A stretch of 64,000 nucleotides of DNA, taken from NCBI GenBank assembly GCA_000023405.1, contig CP001643.1, positions 2,790,001 through 2,854,000 on the forward strand, in the 5' to 3' direction. Both the position numbers and the translations under genes were made by a program. Shown here one piece after another: positions 8,100-16,499 of the stretch. This DNA comes from Brachybacterium faecium DSM 4810 (GTDB lineage: Bacteria; Actinomycetota; Actinomycetes; Actinomycetales; Dermabacteraceae). The notes under the pieces were generated by a model. It saw nothing but the letters and a program-made list of their open reading frames with translations. It did no database searches and was not told where the DNA came from. Each line of letters opens with the position of its first letter. The stretch's first letter is position 1.

Positions 8100-9236
8100 G
8101 TGGACGTACAGGGAGCACCGAGGCGGCACCTCTGGCAGGAAGTGCTGCTGCTGGTGGTGGTCATGGCCGAGACGGCCATCGAGATCATCTTCGCCGCCGG
8201 TGCTGCGGATCTGTGGTCCGCCGGTCTCACGCTCGTGCTCGGCGCGGCGCTGCTGCTGCGCCATCGGCACTGGCGCTGGCTGCTGCCGGTGCTGCTGGTG
8301 CTCAACACCCCGTCCCTGTCGCTGACGGTGCTGGTGGTCTCGGTGTACTGCTACGCCACCCGCAGCCAGCATCGTCTGCTCACGCTGCTGGTGGCCGTGC
8401 TCGCGGCGCTCACGGGCATGGTGCCCACCACCCAGCTGTGGTCCGGGGCGAATCCGTACGTGGGCATCACCGGGCTGCTGCTGATCACCCTGATCGTCGC
8501 GGCCTCGGCCGCGACCGGCATGTACACCTCGGCCCGTCGGGCGCTGCTGCATCAGCTGCAGCAGCGGGCCGAGCAGGCCGAATCCGGGCGGGCGGCCGCC
8601 GAGGAGCAGGCCCGCCGCGCGGAGCGCACCCGCATCGCCCGCGAGATGCACGACATCGTCGCGCACAAGATCTCGCTGGTCGCCATGCACGCCGGGGCGC
8701 TCGAGGTGAACCCGAACCTCGAACGCGCACAGGTGCAGCAGTCCGCCGGGCTGATCCGCCAGACGGCCACCACCGCGCTCTCGGAGCTGCGGGAGGTGCT
8801 GGGGGTGCTGCGCGGCGACGGCGAGGAGGCCCCGCTCGCCCCGCAGCCGACCTGGGAGGACGTGCGCCACCTGGTGACCACCTCGCAGCAGGCCGGGCTC
8901 GCGGTCGACCTCTTCGACTTCATCGACGACGACGTGCCGGACCCGCTCGCCCGCACCGCCTATCGCGTGGTGCAGGAGGGGCTGACGAACATCCACAAGC
9001 ACGCCCTGCACACCAAGGCGCGCGTGGCGCTGATCGGCGAGCCCGGGACGGAGCTGGTCATCGAGGTCAGTAATGTACTGCCCAAGGGGTTCACGACGGA
9101 CCTGCCCGGGGCTCGCATGGGCCTGTCGGGCATCGAGACCCGCGTCACGCACGCGGGCGGGACCATCACGTCGGGCCCCACCGACGACGGACGTTTCGAA
9201 GTGAGGGCGGTGATCCCGTGGCCGACGGCGACGTGA
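8100..9236 (+). CDS. Sensor histidine kinase, NarL/DesK class
   Basis: A 378-residue membrane kinase. Five to six transmembrane segments occupy residues 12-140, a short coiled coil follows, then the HisKA_3 dimerisation helix with the phospho-acceptor H184 in REMHDIVAHK, and the HATPase core with an N-box in QEGLTNIHKHA and a G-box in GLSGIETRV. There is no large extracytoplasmic domain, so it probably senses the membrane, as cell-envelope stress kinases do. An in-frame GTG at 8094 would add two residues; 8100 fits the leaderless promoter better. The response regulator gene overlaps its end by 19 bp. Confidence 0.88.
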   Translation: MDVQGAPRRHLWQEVLLLVVVMAETAIEIIFAAGAADLWSAGLTLVLGAALLLRHRHWRWLLPVLLVLNTPSLSLTVLVVSVYCYATRSQHRLLTLLVAVLAALTGMVPTTQLWSGANPYVGITGLLLITLIVAASAATGMYTSARRALLHQLQQRAEQAESGRAAAEEQARRAERTRIAREMHDIVAHKISLVAMHAGALEVNPNLERAQVQQSAGLIRQTATTALSELREVLGVLRGDGEEAPLAPQPTWEDVRHLVTTSQQAGLAVDLFDFIDDDVPDPLARTAYRVVQEGLTNIHKHALHTKARVALIGEPGTELVIEVSNVLPKGFTTDLPGARMGLSGIETRVTHAGGTITSGPTDDGRFEVRAVIPWPTAT

Positions 9237-9901
9237 CGCGCGTGGGACTGATCGACGACGACTCCCTGGTGCGCGCCGGGCTGGCGATGATCCTGGGCGC
9301 CGACCCGGGCATCGAGGTGGTGGGCCAGGGCGACGACGGCGCCGAAGCGGTGACGCTGGTGCAGAAGCACCGCCCGGACGTGCTGCTCATGGACGTGCGG
9401 ATGCCGAAGCTCGACGGGATCGCGGCGACCAAGGCCGTCAGCGATCTGCCGAGCCCGCCCAAGATCATCATGCTCACCACCTTCGACATGGACGAGTACG
9501 TGTTCCAGGCCCTCGAGGCCGGGGCCAGCGGCTTCCTGCTCAAGGACACCCCGCCCCAGGAGCTCGCCCGCGCCGTGCACGTGGTCGCCGGCGGGGACGC
9601 GATGCTCTCCCCCACCATCACGCGCCGGATGCTCTCGCACTTCTCGGAGGCGAACCCCGGCTCGCGCCAGGACCGCCACCCCGGCCTCGAGCAGCTCACC
9701 GACCGGGAGACCGAGGTGCTCGGCGCGGTCGGCGCCGGGCTGTCGAACGCGCAGATCGGCATGCGGCTGTTCATGAGCGAGGCGACCGTGAAGGCGCACG
9801 TCTCGAAGATCTTCGCGAAGCTCGACTGCACCAACCGGGTCCAGATCGCGATCATCGCCCACGAGGCCGGGCTCAGCGACCTCGACACCGACCAGGTCTG
9901 A
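9218..9901 (+). CDS. LuxR/NarL-type response regulator
   Basis: A 227-residue regulator. The receiver domain has the acidic pocket IDDD and the phosphorylated aspartate D59 in LLMDVRMP, with a lysine in FLLKDT. A LuxR-type helix-turn-helix follows (LTDRETEVLGAVGAGLSNAQIG). It begins with GTG inside the end of the kinase gene, so the two are translationally coupled. Likely targets are the divergent ABC exporter genes, as in many actinobacterial pairs. That link is inferred from position only. Confidence 0.92.
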   Translation: MADGDVTRVGLIDDDSLVRAGLAMILGADPGIEVVGQGDDGAEAVTLVQKHRPDVLLMDVRMPKLDGIAATKAVSDLPSPPKIIMLTTFDMDEYVFQALEAGASGFLLKDTPPQELARAVHVVAGGDAMLSPTITRRMLSHFSEANPGSRQDRHPGLEQLTDRETEVLGAVGAGLSNAQIGMRLFMSEATVKAHVSKIFAKLDCTNRVQIAIIAHEAGLSDLDTDQV

Positions 9902-9980
9902 CCCCCGGCCCCGAGCCACCACGACGCCCGGGCACCACTTCGCCCGCGCACCACCGCACCGGGGCACCGCATCCCACCCC

Positions 9981-10048
9981 TGGTGACCATGCCGCTCCCA
10001 GTGCTCGCCTCCCCCGGTGACCATGCCGCCCCCAATGCCCGCCTCCCC
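9981..10048. repeat. 34-bp tandem repeat, two copies
   Basis: Two adjacent 34-bp units (9981-10014 and 10015-10048), each with GGTGACCATGCCGC near its start, differ at four positions. Two weaker relatives follow to about 10095. The spacer between the response regulator and the metallopeptidase gene is otherwise featureless except for the hairpin. Confidence 0.75.
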
Positions 10049-10101
10049 CGGCACTCGCACCCCACCCCGAGTCACCATGTCCCGCCGCCGCTGACCATCG
10101 A

Positions 10102-10147
10102 GTTATGTGCAGCTGAGTGCCCGCATTGGTACTCAGGTGCACATAAC
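10102..10147. terminator. 17-bp hairpin between convergent genes
   Basis: Arms 10102-10118 and 10131-10147 match at 16 of 17 positions around a 12-base loop. It lies between the rightward regulator and the leftward metallopeptidase and probably terminates both. It is less GC-rich than its surroundings (GTTATGTGCA start) and lacks a T-tract. Confidence 0.65.
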
Positions 10148-10176
10148 TGGGCGGTCACCACGTGGGGGCGGAGCGG

Positions 10177-10542
10177 TCAGCCCCAGCCCAGCTCGTGGAG
10201 GCGGGCGTCGCTGAGGCCGAAGAGATGGCCCAGCTCGTGCAGCACCGTCACCGCGATCTGCTCGACCAGCTGCTCGCGGGAGGCCGCGTGGCGCTGCAGC
10301 GGGCCGCGGAAGATGAAGATCCTGTCCGGCAGGGCGTAGCCCTGGAACACGGAGCGCTTGTCCAGCGGGATCCCCTCGTACAGCCCCAGCAGCTCTGTGC
10401 CCCCGGACTGCTCCGGAGTGGGCTCCTCCTCCACGAGGATCACGACGTTCGCCTCCGCGATGGCGCGGGCGATCTTCTCGGGCAGGGAGTCCAGGGCGTC
10501 GTCGACCGCTTCCTCGAAGTCCTCACGGCTGATGCGGATCAT
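10177..10542 (-). CDS. Minimal zinc metallopeptidase (zincin, HExxH)
   Basis: A 121-residue protein of the short actinobacterial metallopeptidase family (minigluzincin-like, PF06262 type). The motif HELGHLFGLSD near the C-terminus supplies the two zinc histidines and the catalytic glutamate. The preceding segment carries ILVEEEPTPEQ, typical of the family. It has no signal peptide, so it should be cytosolic. The substrate is unknown and the family may not be proteolytic. It is a single-gene unit convergent with the response regulator gene. Confidence 0.82.
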   Translation of the reverse strand: MIRISREDFEEAVDDALDSLPEKIARAIAEANVVILVEEEPTPEQSGGTELLGLYEGIPLDKRSVFQGYALPDRIFIFRGPLQRHAASREQLVEQIAVTVLHELGHLFGLSDARLHELGWG

Positions 10543-10665
10543 GACGCCATCGAACCACGGCGCGGCGGTGCCCGGCGGTGTCGGATACGCCGCATCGGCC
10601 CGCGCCCCGGAGGCGACGATCCCGCGAGATGGGTATGCTTTTCATCGGGCAGTCCGCTGCCCGGG

Positions 10666-10738
<73 letters not shown>

Positions 10739-10885
10739 CTTCGCTTCGGGAGCGACGGCAACGCCGCGACCAGGCGAGACGGAAGTGCGAGGCGGCTCAC
10801 AGCGAAAGTGGTGCCCACCGCCGAGAACGTCCGGTAGAGTTATACAGGTCGAAGCGAGCAGGAGAAGCGCTGAGACACCATGCAA

Positions 10886-10959
10886 GGCCCTGTAGCTCAG
10901 TTGGTTAGAGTGCCGCCCTGTCACGGCGGAGGTCGCCGGTTCAAGCCCGGTCAGGGTCG
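10886..10959 (+). tRNA. tRNA-Asp (GTC)
   Basis: GGCCCTG pairs with CAGGGTC (one G-U). The anticodon loop CTGTCAC between CCGCC and GGCGG gives anticodon GTC. The T arm is GCCGG TTCAAGC CCGGT. CCA is not encoded. A 17-bp terminator hairpin starts seven bases downstream. Confidence 0.95.
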
Positions 10960-10965
10960 CCCCCT

Positions 10966-11002
10966 CGAGAAGGCCCCGGAACATCGTTCCGGGGCCTTCT
11001 CG
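10966..11002 (+). terminator. Terminator of tRNA-Asp
   Basis: Perfect 17-bp arms, 10966-10982 and 10986-11002, enclose a three-base ATC loop. There is no T-tract. Its position directly after the tRNA supports terminator function. Confidence 0.85.
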
Positions 11003-11052
11003 CATCCCCGCTCGCATTCCCGCCGGAACGCCCCGGCCCCTAGGCTCGGAGG

Positions 11053-12075
11053 ATGAGCACCACCCTCCGCAACCGCCGCATCCGCCTCGCCTCCCGCCCC
11101 CACGGGGAGCCGACCGCCGAGAATTTCCTCCACGACACCGTTGAGGTGCCCTCCCCCGTGCCGGGCCAGGTGCTGCTGCGCACCCGGTACGTGTCGCTGG
11201 ATCCGTACGTGCGCGGCCGCATGAGCGATGCGAAGTCCTACGCCGCCCCGATGGAGGTCGGGGACGTGATCGTGGGCGGCACCGTCTCCGAGGTGGTCGA
11301 CTCCGCGGCCGAGGGCTTCTCCGTCGGCGACACCGTCCTCTCCTACGGCGGCTGGCAGGAGTACAGCCTCGAGCCCGCCGAGCGGCTGCGCCGCCTGGAC
11401 CCCTCCGTCGCGCCGGTCACCACCGCACTGGGCGTGCTGGGCATGCCCGGGTTCACCGCCTACGCCGGCCTGCTCGCGATCGGGAAGCCGCAGCGCGGCG
11501 AGACCGTCGCCGTCGCCGCGGCCACCGGTCCCGTCGGCTCCGCCGTCGGCCAGATCGCGGCGCTGCACGGTGCCCGCACCATCGGCATCGCCGGCGGCGA
11601 GGCCAAGGTGGCCCGCCTGCGCGAGCTCGGCTTCGACGCCGCCCTCGACCACCGCGCGCCGGATCTGCCCGGCCGCCTCGCCGCAGCCGCCCCGGACGGC
11701 ATCGACGTGTACTTCGAGAACGTGGGCGGCGCCGTGTGGGATGCGGTGCTGCCGCAGCTGAACGAGTTCGCGCGCGTGCCCGTGTGCGGGTTGGCCGCGA
11801 ACTACAACGCGACCTCCCTGCCGGAGGGTCCCGACCGCAGCGGGCAGCTCATGGGGGCGGTGCTCTCCAAGAGCCTCACCCTGCGCGGGTTCATCCAGCG
11901 CGAGTTCTTCCCGACCCTGTTCGAGGACTTCCTGCGCGACATGAGCGGCTGGGTCACCTCCGGGCAGGTGCAGCACACGGAGGACATCACCGAGGGGCTC
12001 GAGCGCGCCCCCGAGGCCTTCGTGGCGATGCTGCGCGGCGGGAACTTCGGCAAGGCGATCGTCCGGGTCTCCTGA
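11053..12075 (+). CDS. MDR-family NADP-dependent oxidoreductase (zinc-independent)
   Basis: A 340-residue medium-chain reductase of the leukotriene B4 12-hydroxydehydrogenase / CurA type, which reduces activated double bonds with NADPH. The nucleotide-binding turn is AAATGPVGSAVG near residue 160. The zinc-binding cysteines of true alcohol dehydrogenases are absent. Other family marks are YVSLDPYVRGRM near residue 58 and YFENVGG near residue 225. The ATG at 11053 follows CGGAGG immediately and also lies six bases after TAGGCT. It is monocistronic, between tRNA genes. Confidence 0.85.
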   Translation: MSTTLRNRRIRLASRPHGEPTAENFLHDTVEVPSPVPGQVLLRTRYVSLDPYVRGRMSDAKSYAAPMEVGDVIVGGTVSEVVDSAAEGFSVGDTVLSYGGWQEYSLEPAERLRRLDPSVAPVTTALGVLGMPGFTAYAGLLAIGKPQRGETVAVAAATGPVGSAVGQIAALHGARTIGIAGGEAKVARLRELGFDAALDHRAPDLPGRLAAAAPDGIDVYFENVGGAVWDAVLPQLNEFARVPVCGLAANYNATSLPEGPDRSGQLMGAVLSKSLTLRGFIQREFFPTLFEDFLRDMSGWVTSGQVQHTEDITEGLERAPEAFVAMLRGGNFGKAIVRVS

Positions 12076-12179
12076 CCGGGACCGACTGCGTGCCGTGGCG
12101 TGCCTCTCACCCGCGCCCGTGAGTTGGGAGCACCGGGCAGGGCCTGTTAGCCTTGTCCTCGGTCGCTCTCGGCGACCAC

Positions 12180-12255
12180 GGCTCTGTAGCTCAGTTGGTA
12201 GAGCGTTCGACTGAAAATCGAAAGGTCACCGGATCGACGCCGGTCGGAGCCACCA
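12180..12255 (+). tRNA. tRNA-Phe (GAA), CCA encoded, A at position 54
   Basis: GGCTCTG pairs with CGGAGCC. The anticodon stem TTCGA/TCGAA holds CTGAAAA, giving anticodon GAA. CCA is encoded at 12253-12255, unlike the other four tRNAs here. The T loop reads ATCGACG instead of the usual TTCGAAT type, so position 54 is A and the canonical T54-A58 pair is lost. The stem ACCGG/CCGGT is intact, so the gene should be functional. Confidence 0.93.
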
Positions 12256-12257
12256 CC

Positions 12258-12290
12258 ACGAAGCCCCCTGGGATCCCCAGGGGGCTTCGT
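12258..12290 (+). terminator. Terminator of tRNA-Phe
   Basis: Perfect 15-bp arms, 12258-12272 and 12276-12290, surround a three-base loop, starting three bases after the tRNA CCA end. No T-tract follows. Confidence 0.85.
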
Positions 12291-12291
12291 C

Positions 12292-12397
12292 GCGTTCGGG
12301 AGCGCTGACTCCGAGAGCACTGGCCCCGGGGGGCACCGACTCCGCGTGCGATGACCTCGAGAGCGGTGACCTCGAGAGCGGTGACTTCGGGAGTGCT
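12292..12397. repeat. Degenerate 15-bp minisatellite, seven units
   Basis: Seven consecutive units of 15 (one of 16) bases run from 12292 to 12397. The core form is GACCTCGAGAGCGGT, with two exact neighbouring copies at 12353-12382. Unit boundaries at 12307, 12322, 12338, 12353, 12368 and 12383 all begin with G, mostly GAC. It lies between the tRNA-Phe terminator and the padR promoter. Confidence 0.8.
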
Positions 12398-12407
12398 GAC
12401 CCGCGCG

Positions 12408-12451
12408 ACTTAGGTACGCCCTATACTTAGCTCCATGACGAACCTAGGTAG
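12408..12451 (+). promoter_or_regulatory. padR promoter with repeated TAGGTA sites
   Basis: TATACT at 12422-12427 is a good -10 box seven bases before the ATG at 12435, so the transcript is nearly leaderless. ACTTAGGTAC (12408-12417) and ACCTAGGTAG (12442-12451) flank it with the same YTAGGTA core. PadR proteins often repress their own promoter, and these flanking copies are the natural operator candidates. Confidence 0.5.
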
Positions 12452-12833
12452 TGACCCCGGAACCGAGCCGCGTTGGCCGGCGACCTGGGCCCGCGCCCTG
12501 CTGCCCAGCGCGATCCTCGCGTGCGTGGAGGAGGCTCCGCTGCACGGGTACGCGATCGGCCAGGCCCTCGGCGCCCGCGGCTTCGGCGTCCCCCGCGGCG
12601 GCTCGCTGTATCCAGCGCTCGCCCGCCTGGAGGAGTCGGGGGCGATCGCGGCCGAGTGGGTGCCCGGCCCGTCGGGCCCGGCACGGCGGCAGTACACGCT
12701 CACCCGTGCCGGCCGGGACCAGCTCGCACGTGACCGGACCGCGCTGGAAGCGCTCACCGCCGCGCTCGACGCCGCACCCCCGGGCAGCCACCGCACCGCG
12801 GTCATGGCGGAAGGAGCGACCGATGACCTCTGA
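12435..12833 (+). CDS. PadR-family transcriptional regulator
   Basis: A 132-residue PadR protein. The winged helix covers about residues 22-95 with the family marks LHGYAIGQAL, RGGSLYPALARLEESG and RRQYTLTRAG. A short C-terminal helix follows. It overlaps the next gene by 11 bp, so the two are co-translated, a common arrangement for PadR with a membrane partner. Its effector is unknown. Confidence 0.9.
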   Translation: MTNLGSDPGTEPRWPATWARALLPSAILACVEEAPLHGYAIGQALGARGFGVPRGGSLYPALARLEESGAIAAEWVPGPSGPARRQYTLTRAGRDQLARDRTALEALTAALDAAPPGSHRTAVMAEGATDDL

Positions 12834-13965
12834 CGACCTCTCCCCCACCACAGCGGACGGCCCCGCCGGCCCCGAGCTGGAGCGGATCCGTCACGCCTTC
12901 CTCAGCGCCCGCGACGAGCCGGTGGACCCCCGGTGGGCGGAGGACGCCCTGGTGGCCATGGTGTTCGCCGATATGCGGATCGACGTCGCCGAGGAGCGCC
13001 TCGTCGAGGCGGCGACCCTGGTGCAGCAGTCCCAGGAGAGTCCCGAGCAGCTGTACGGGCCGGCCCGCGAGTGGGCGGCCGCGCAGGTCGAGTCCCTGCG
13101 CGGCAGCGGTCAGGACGTGTTCGAGAACCCTCTGCGGTTCGGCGTGCGCGAGGGCGTGCTGCTCGTGCTCGGCGCCGCCGCCGGCCTCAGCGCGCTGTTC
13201 GTCGCGAGCGACGTGCTCTCGCTGCTGCTGGGCACCGGCTCGAGGAAGGGGCTCACCGCCGGGCTCGCCGTGGCGCCGCTGCTGCTCTCCGCGGTGCTCG
13301 TCGCCCTGATCCGCGTCCATGCCTGGGCCTCGCGCCGCTTCGCCTTCCCGGTGATGGTCCTGTGGTGCGCGCTGGTCCTCGCTCTCGGCGCCGGCGGGAC
13401 GGCCGCGGTGATCATGCCGCTGGGGCAGACGGAGCCGCTGGGCAGCCGCTGGTGGATGATCGCGCTCGTCGGCGTCTACGGCCTGGCCGGTGTCCTGCTC
13501 TCACAGGTGTGGCAGCCTCGCCCTGCCGCGGCGCGTCCGCTGACGGTGCCCGAGGTCCTCGCCGGCGGCGACGTCGACGACGAGGAGTGGCTCCAGCGGG
13601 CGCGCGCAGTGCTGCGCGAGCGGGGCGATCTCCCCGAGGCACGGATCTCGGCCGCGCTGCGGGAGGCGCAGGAGCATGCCGCCGATCACGGCACGCGGCT
13701 GCTCGAGGAGTTCTCCTCCCCCGAGGAGTACGCGCGCTCCCTCCCCCGCGACCCGCGCGTGAAGCCCCGCCGGTTGACCCTGCTCTACCTCGCCCTCGCT
13801 CTGGGCTGGGCGGCGACGGGCCTCCTCGTCGGCGCGGAGGAGGGCTGGGAGCTGGGCTGGCGCCTGGGCCTGTTCGCGGTGCTCGTCGTGCTCTCCCTGT
13901 GGACCGCCGTCACCCATGCCCGCCGGTGGAGGGCCGCGGCGACGCGCCTCGCACCCGGGGAGTGA
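12823..13965 (+). CDS. PadR-coupled membrane protein
   Basis: A 380-residue protein that I cannot place in a named family. Residues 1-90 are soluble and acidic. About six hydrophobic helices follow in two groups, roughly 105-235 and 325-370. A soluble, charged, helical segment lies between them (about 250-315, with LAGGDVDDEEW and EEFSSPEEYARSLP). Such proteins next to PadR genes resemble the HAAS-signalling / DUF1700-type membrane partners. The ATG at 12823 is preceded by AAGGAG. Confidence 0.7.
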   Translation: MTSDDLSPTTADGPAGPELERIRHAFLSARDEPVDPRWAEDALVAMVFADMRIDVAEERLVEAATLVQQSQESPEQLYGPAREWAAAQVESLRGSGQDVFENPLRFGVREGVLLVLGAAAGLSALFVASDVLSLLLGTGSRKGLTAGLAVAPLLLSAVLVALIRVHAWASRRFAFPVMVLWCALVLALGAGGTAAVIMPLGQTEPLGSRWWMIALVGVYGLAGVLLSQVWQPRPAAARPLTVPEVLAGGDVDDEEWLQRARAVLRERGDLPEARISAALREAQEHAADHGTRLLEEFSSPEEYARSLPRDPRVKPRRLTLLYLALALGWAATGLLVGAEEGWELGWRLGLFAVLVVLSLWTAVTHARRWRAAATRLAPGE

Positions 13966-14161
13966 CGACGTCCGTCGCGCCCGCGCAGCGCCGCAGTGGC
14001 GCAGTGGCGCAGTGCGCCTCAGCCGCGCAGTGCCGCAGCGCCGCAGCCGTGCAGTCGCACCTCGTTCGGCGTTCCGCCCGTGCGCGCACGGCCGCGCGCC
14101 GTAGGGTGAGGGGGATCACGCACCCGGCATGCTCCGGGCCCCGACGCTGTGGAGGACGACG

Positions 14162-15835
14162 ATGTCTGCCGAGAACCCGGATCTGGCGATCGCCCAGGCG
14201 GCGACCCTGCACCCCATCACGGAGATCGCCGAGAGGGCCGGGGTGCCCGGCGCGGCCCTGGTCCCCTACGGCGCCTACAAGGCGAAGGTGGATGTGCGCC
14301 GGATGACGCCGACGGGCCGGACCGGCAGGCTCGTGCTGGTCTCGGCGATGTCCCCCACCCCGGCCGGGGAGGGCAAGTCCACCACCACCGTGGGCCTGGC
14401 CGACGCCTTCACCCTGCAGGGCCACCGCACGATGGTCGCGCTGCGCGAGCCGGCACTCGGCCCGATCATGGGGATCAAGGGCGGCGCCACGGGCGGCGGG
14501 CATGCGCAGGTGGTGCCGATGGAGGACATCAACCTGCACTTCACCGGCGACTTCCATGCCATCCAGATCGCGAACAACACCCTCGCCGCGCTCGTGGACA
14601 ACCACCTCCACCAGGGCAATGCGCTGGGCATCGACCCCCGCCGCATCCAGTGGAAGCGCGTGGTGGACGTCAACGACCGGGCGCTGCGGAAGGTGACCAT
14701 CGGGCTGGGCGGGCCCACCCAGGGCGTGCCGCGCGAGGACGGCTTCGACATCGTGGTCGCCTCCGAGATCATGGCGGTGCTGTGCCTGGCCACCGACCTG
14801 CACGACCTCGAGGAGCGGATCGACCGGATCGTCGTGGGCTTCACCTACGACCGGCAGCCGGTGAGCGTGGCGGACCTCGGGGTGGGCGGGGCGATCACGA
14901 TGCTGCTCAAGGAGGCGCTGCTGCCGAACCTGGTCCAGACCCTCGGCGGCACCCCGGCGCTCGTGCACGGCGGCCCCTTCGCGAACATCGCCCACGGCTG
15001 CAACTCGCTGGCCGCGACCCGCCTGGCGCTGTCCCTCGCGGACATCACCGTCACCGAGGCCGGATTCGGCTCCGACCTCGGGGCGGAGAAGTTCCTCGAC
15101 ATCAAGGCCCGGCTGGGCGGCCTCTCCCCCGACGCCGGGGTGGTGGTCGCGACGGTGCGCGCGCTGAAGATGCACGGCGGCGCGGCCAAGGACGATCTCG
15201 CCCGGGAGGATGTCGGCGCGGCCCTCGCCGGCACCGCGAACCTCGCCCGCCACGTGCAGAACATGCGCAAGTTCGGGATCGAGCCGGTGATCGCCCTGAA
15301 CCGCTTCCCCACCGACACCGAGGCGGAGCTCGAGGCGGTGCTGGCCTGGGCCGAGGAGCAGGGCTTCCGCGCCGCGCTCTCGGAGGTGTGGGCGAAGGGC
15401 GGCGAGGGCGGCCTCGCCGTGGCCGAGCAGGTGCTCTCCGCGATCGAGGAGGACCGCCCCGACTTCCGCCCCCTCTACAACCCGGCCGACGGCATCGAGG
15501 CGTCGCTGCGCACCCTGGCGCGCGAGATCTACGGGGCCGACGACGTGGTGTTCGAGGACCGCGCTCCGGCGCAGCTGCGGATGCTGAAGCGCAACGGCTG
15601 GGACACCCTGCCGGTGTGCGTGGCGAAGACCCAGTACTCCTTCTCCGACGATCCGACGGCGCTCGGCGCCCCGACCGGGCACGTGCTGCACGTGCGCGAC
15701 CTGGTGCCGAAGATCGGGGCCGGCTTCGTGGTGGTGCTCACCGGCGCGCTGATGACGATGCCCGGGCTGCCGAAGGAGCCGGCGGCGCTGCGCATGGGCG
15801 TGACCGAGTCCGGGGAGTCCGTCGGCCTGTTCTGA
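14162..15835 (+). CDS. fhs: Formate--tetrahydrofolate ligase
   Basis: Makes 10-formyl-THF from formate, THF and ATP, feeding one-carbon metabolism. The 557-residue length is right for the family. The P-loop [11 protein letters not shown] lies at residues 66-76, followed by the family marks [19 protein letters not shown] and [19 protein letters not shown] lies seven bases before the ATG at 14162; an in-frame upstream ATG at 14129 lacks one. It is a single-gene unit. The 196-bp spacer to its left is rich in GCGCAGT-type short repeats. Confidence 0.95.
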   Translation: MSAENPDLAIAQAATLHPITEIAERAGVPGAALVPYGAYKAKVDVRRMTPTGRTGRLVLVSAMSPTPAGEGKSTTTVGLADAFTLQGHRTMVALREPALGPIMGIKGGATGGGHAQVVPMEDINLHFTGDFHAIQIANNTLAALVDNHLHQGNALGIDPRRIQWKRVVDVNDRALRKVTIGLGGPTQGVPREDGFDIVVASEIMAVLCLATDLHDLEERIDRIVVGFTYDRQPVSVADLGVGGAITMLLKEALLPNLVQTLGGTPALVHGGPFANIAHGCNSLAATRLALSLADITVTEAGFGSDLGAEKFLDIKARLGGLSPDAGVVVATVRALKMHGGAAKDDLAREDVGAALAGTANLARHVQNMRKFGIEPVIALNRFPTDTEAELEAVLAWAEEQGFRAALSEVWAKGGEGGLAVAEQVLSAIEEDRPDFRPLYNPADGIEASLRTLAREIYGADDVVFEDRAPAQLRMLKRNGWDTLPVCVAKTQYSFSDDPTALGAPTGHVLHVRDLVPKIGAGFVVVLTGALMTMPGLPKEPAALRMGVTESGESVGLF

Positions 15836-15908
15836 GCGTCGCACCGCCAGTCCCGCCCCTCGTTCGCCGGGCCCGCGCGGGCGCGCTCAGGTGCGGGGAG
15901 CGGGCTGC

Positions 15909-16499
15909 TCAGGGACGGGGGTCGCGCTCGGCGACCTCCTCGGCCTCCAGCTCGGTCTCGTCGTCGAGGTCGATGTCGAGCACGTCCTCGTCCTCGATGT
16001 GCGCGGCACCGCCCTCGGGCTCCTCCCAGTTCGGGTCGGTGAGCGGCTCGACGGTCGTGGTGACCACGTTCTCCGGGAAGCGGTCCTGGTCGGCGTCGGC
16101 CATGCCCACGTGGTCGTCGCCGTCCTCGTCGATGAACCCGTCCTCGTCGTCATCGTCGTCGCCGGTGTCCGCGAGCCGCGGGCTGAGCTCGTCGATCGCG
16201 TAGTCGCCGCCGCGCACGAAGCCGCGGCGGAAGGCGGAACGGCCCACCATCACGCTCGAGACGGGCACGGTGAGCATCTGGGCGAGCATCACCACCAGCA
16301 GGAACCCGGCCAGGGACCACGACCCCGCGACCAGCGCCGCCCCGGCGAACACCAGGATCAGACCCATCACCTGCGGTTTCGAGGCGGCGTGGATGCGCAT
16401 CAGCACCCCGTCGAAGCGGTTCAGGCCGACCGCGGAGACGACGCCCAGCAGCAGGCCGAGGCCCATCAGCACGGCGGCGATGATCTCGATCGTCGTCAT
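15909..16499 (-). CDS. mnhG: Mrp/Mnh antiporter subunit G with acidic tail
   Basis: Residues 1-100 are the three-helix MnhG/MrpG core, including the family segment LNRFDGVLMRIHAASKPQV. Residues 101-196 are a highly acidic extension with a run of five aspartates (GDDDDDED) and many Glu/Asp pairs, not seen in typical subunits of 100-130 residues. Last gene of the operon. Its ATG overlaps the stop of mnhF (ATGA). Confidence 0.9.
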   Translation of the reverse strand: MTTIEIIAAVLMGLGLLLGVVSAVGLNRFDGVLMRIHAASKPQVMGLILVFAGAALVAGSWSLAGFLLVVMLAQMLTVPVSSVMVGRSAFRRGFVRGGDYAIDELSPRLADTGDDDDDEDGFIDEDGDDHVGMADADQDRFPENVVTTTVEPLTDPNWEEPEGGAAHIEDEDVLDIDLDDETELEAEEVAERDPRP

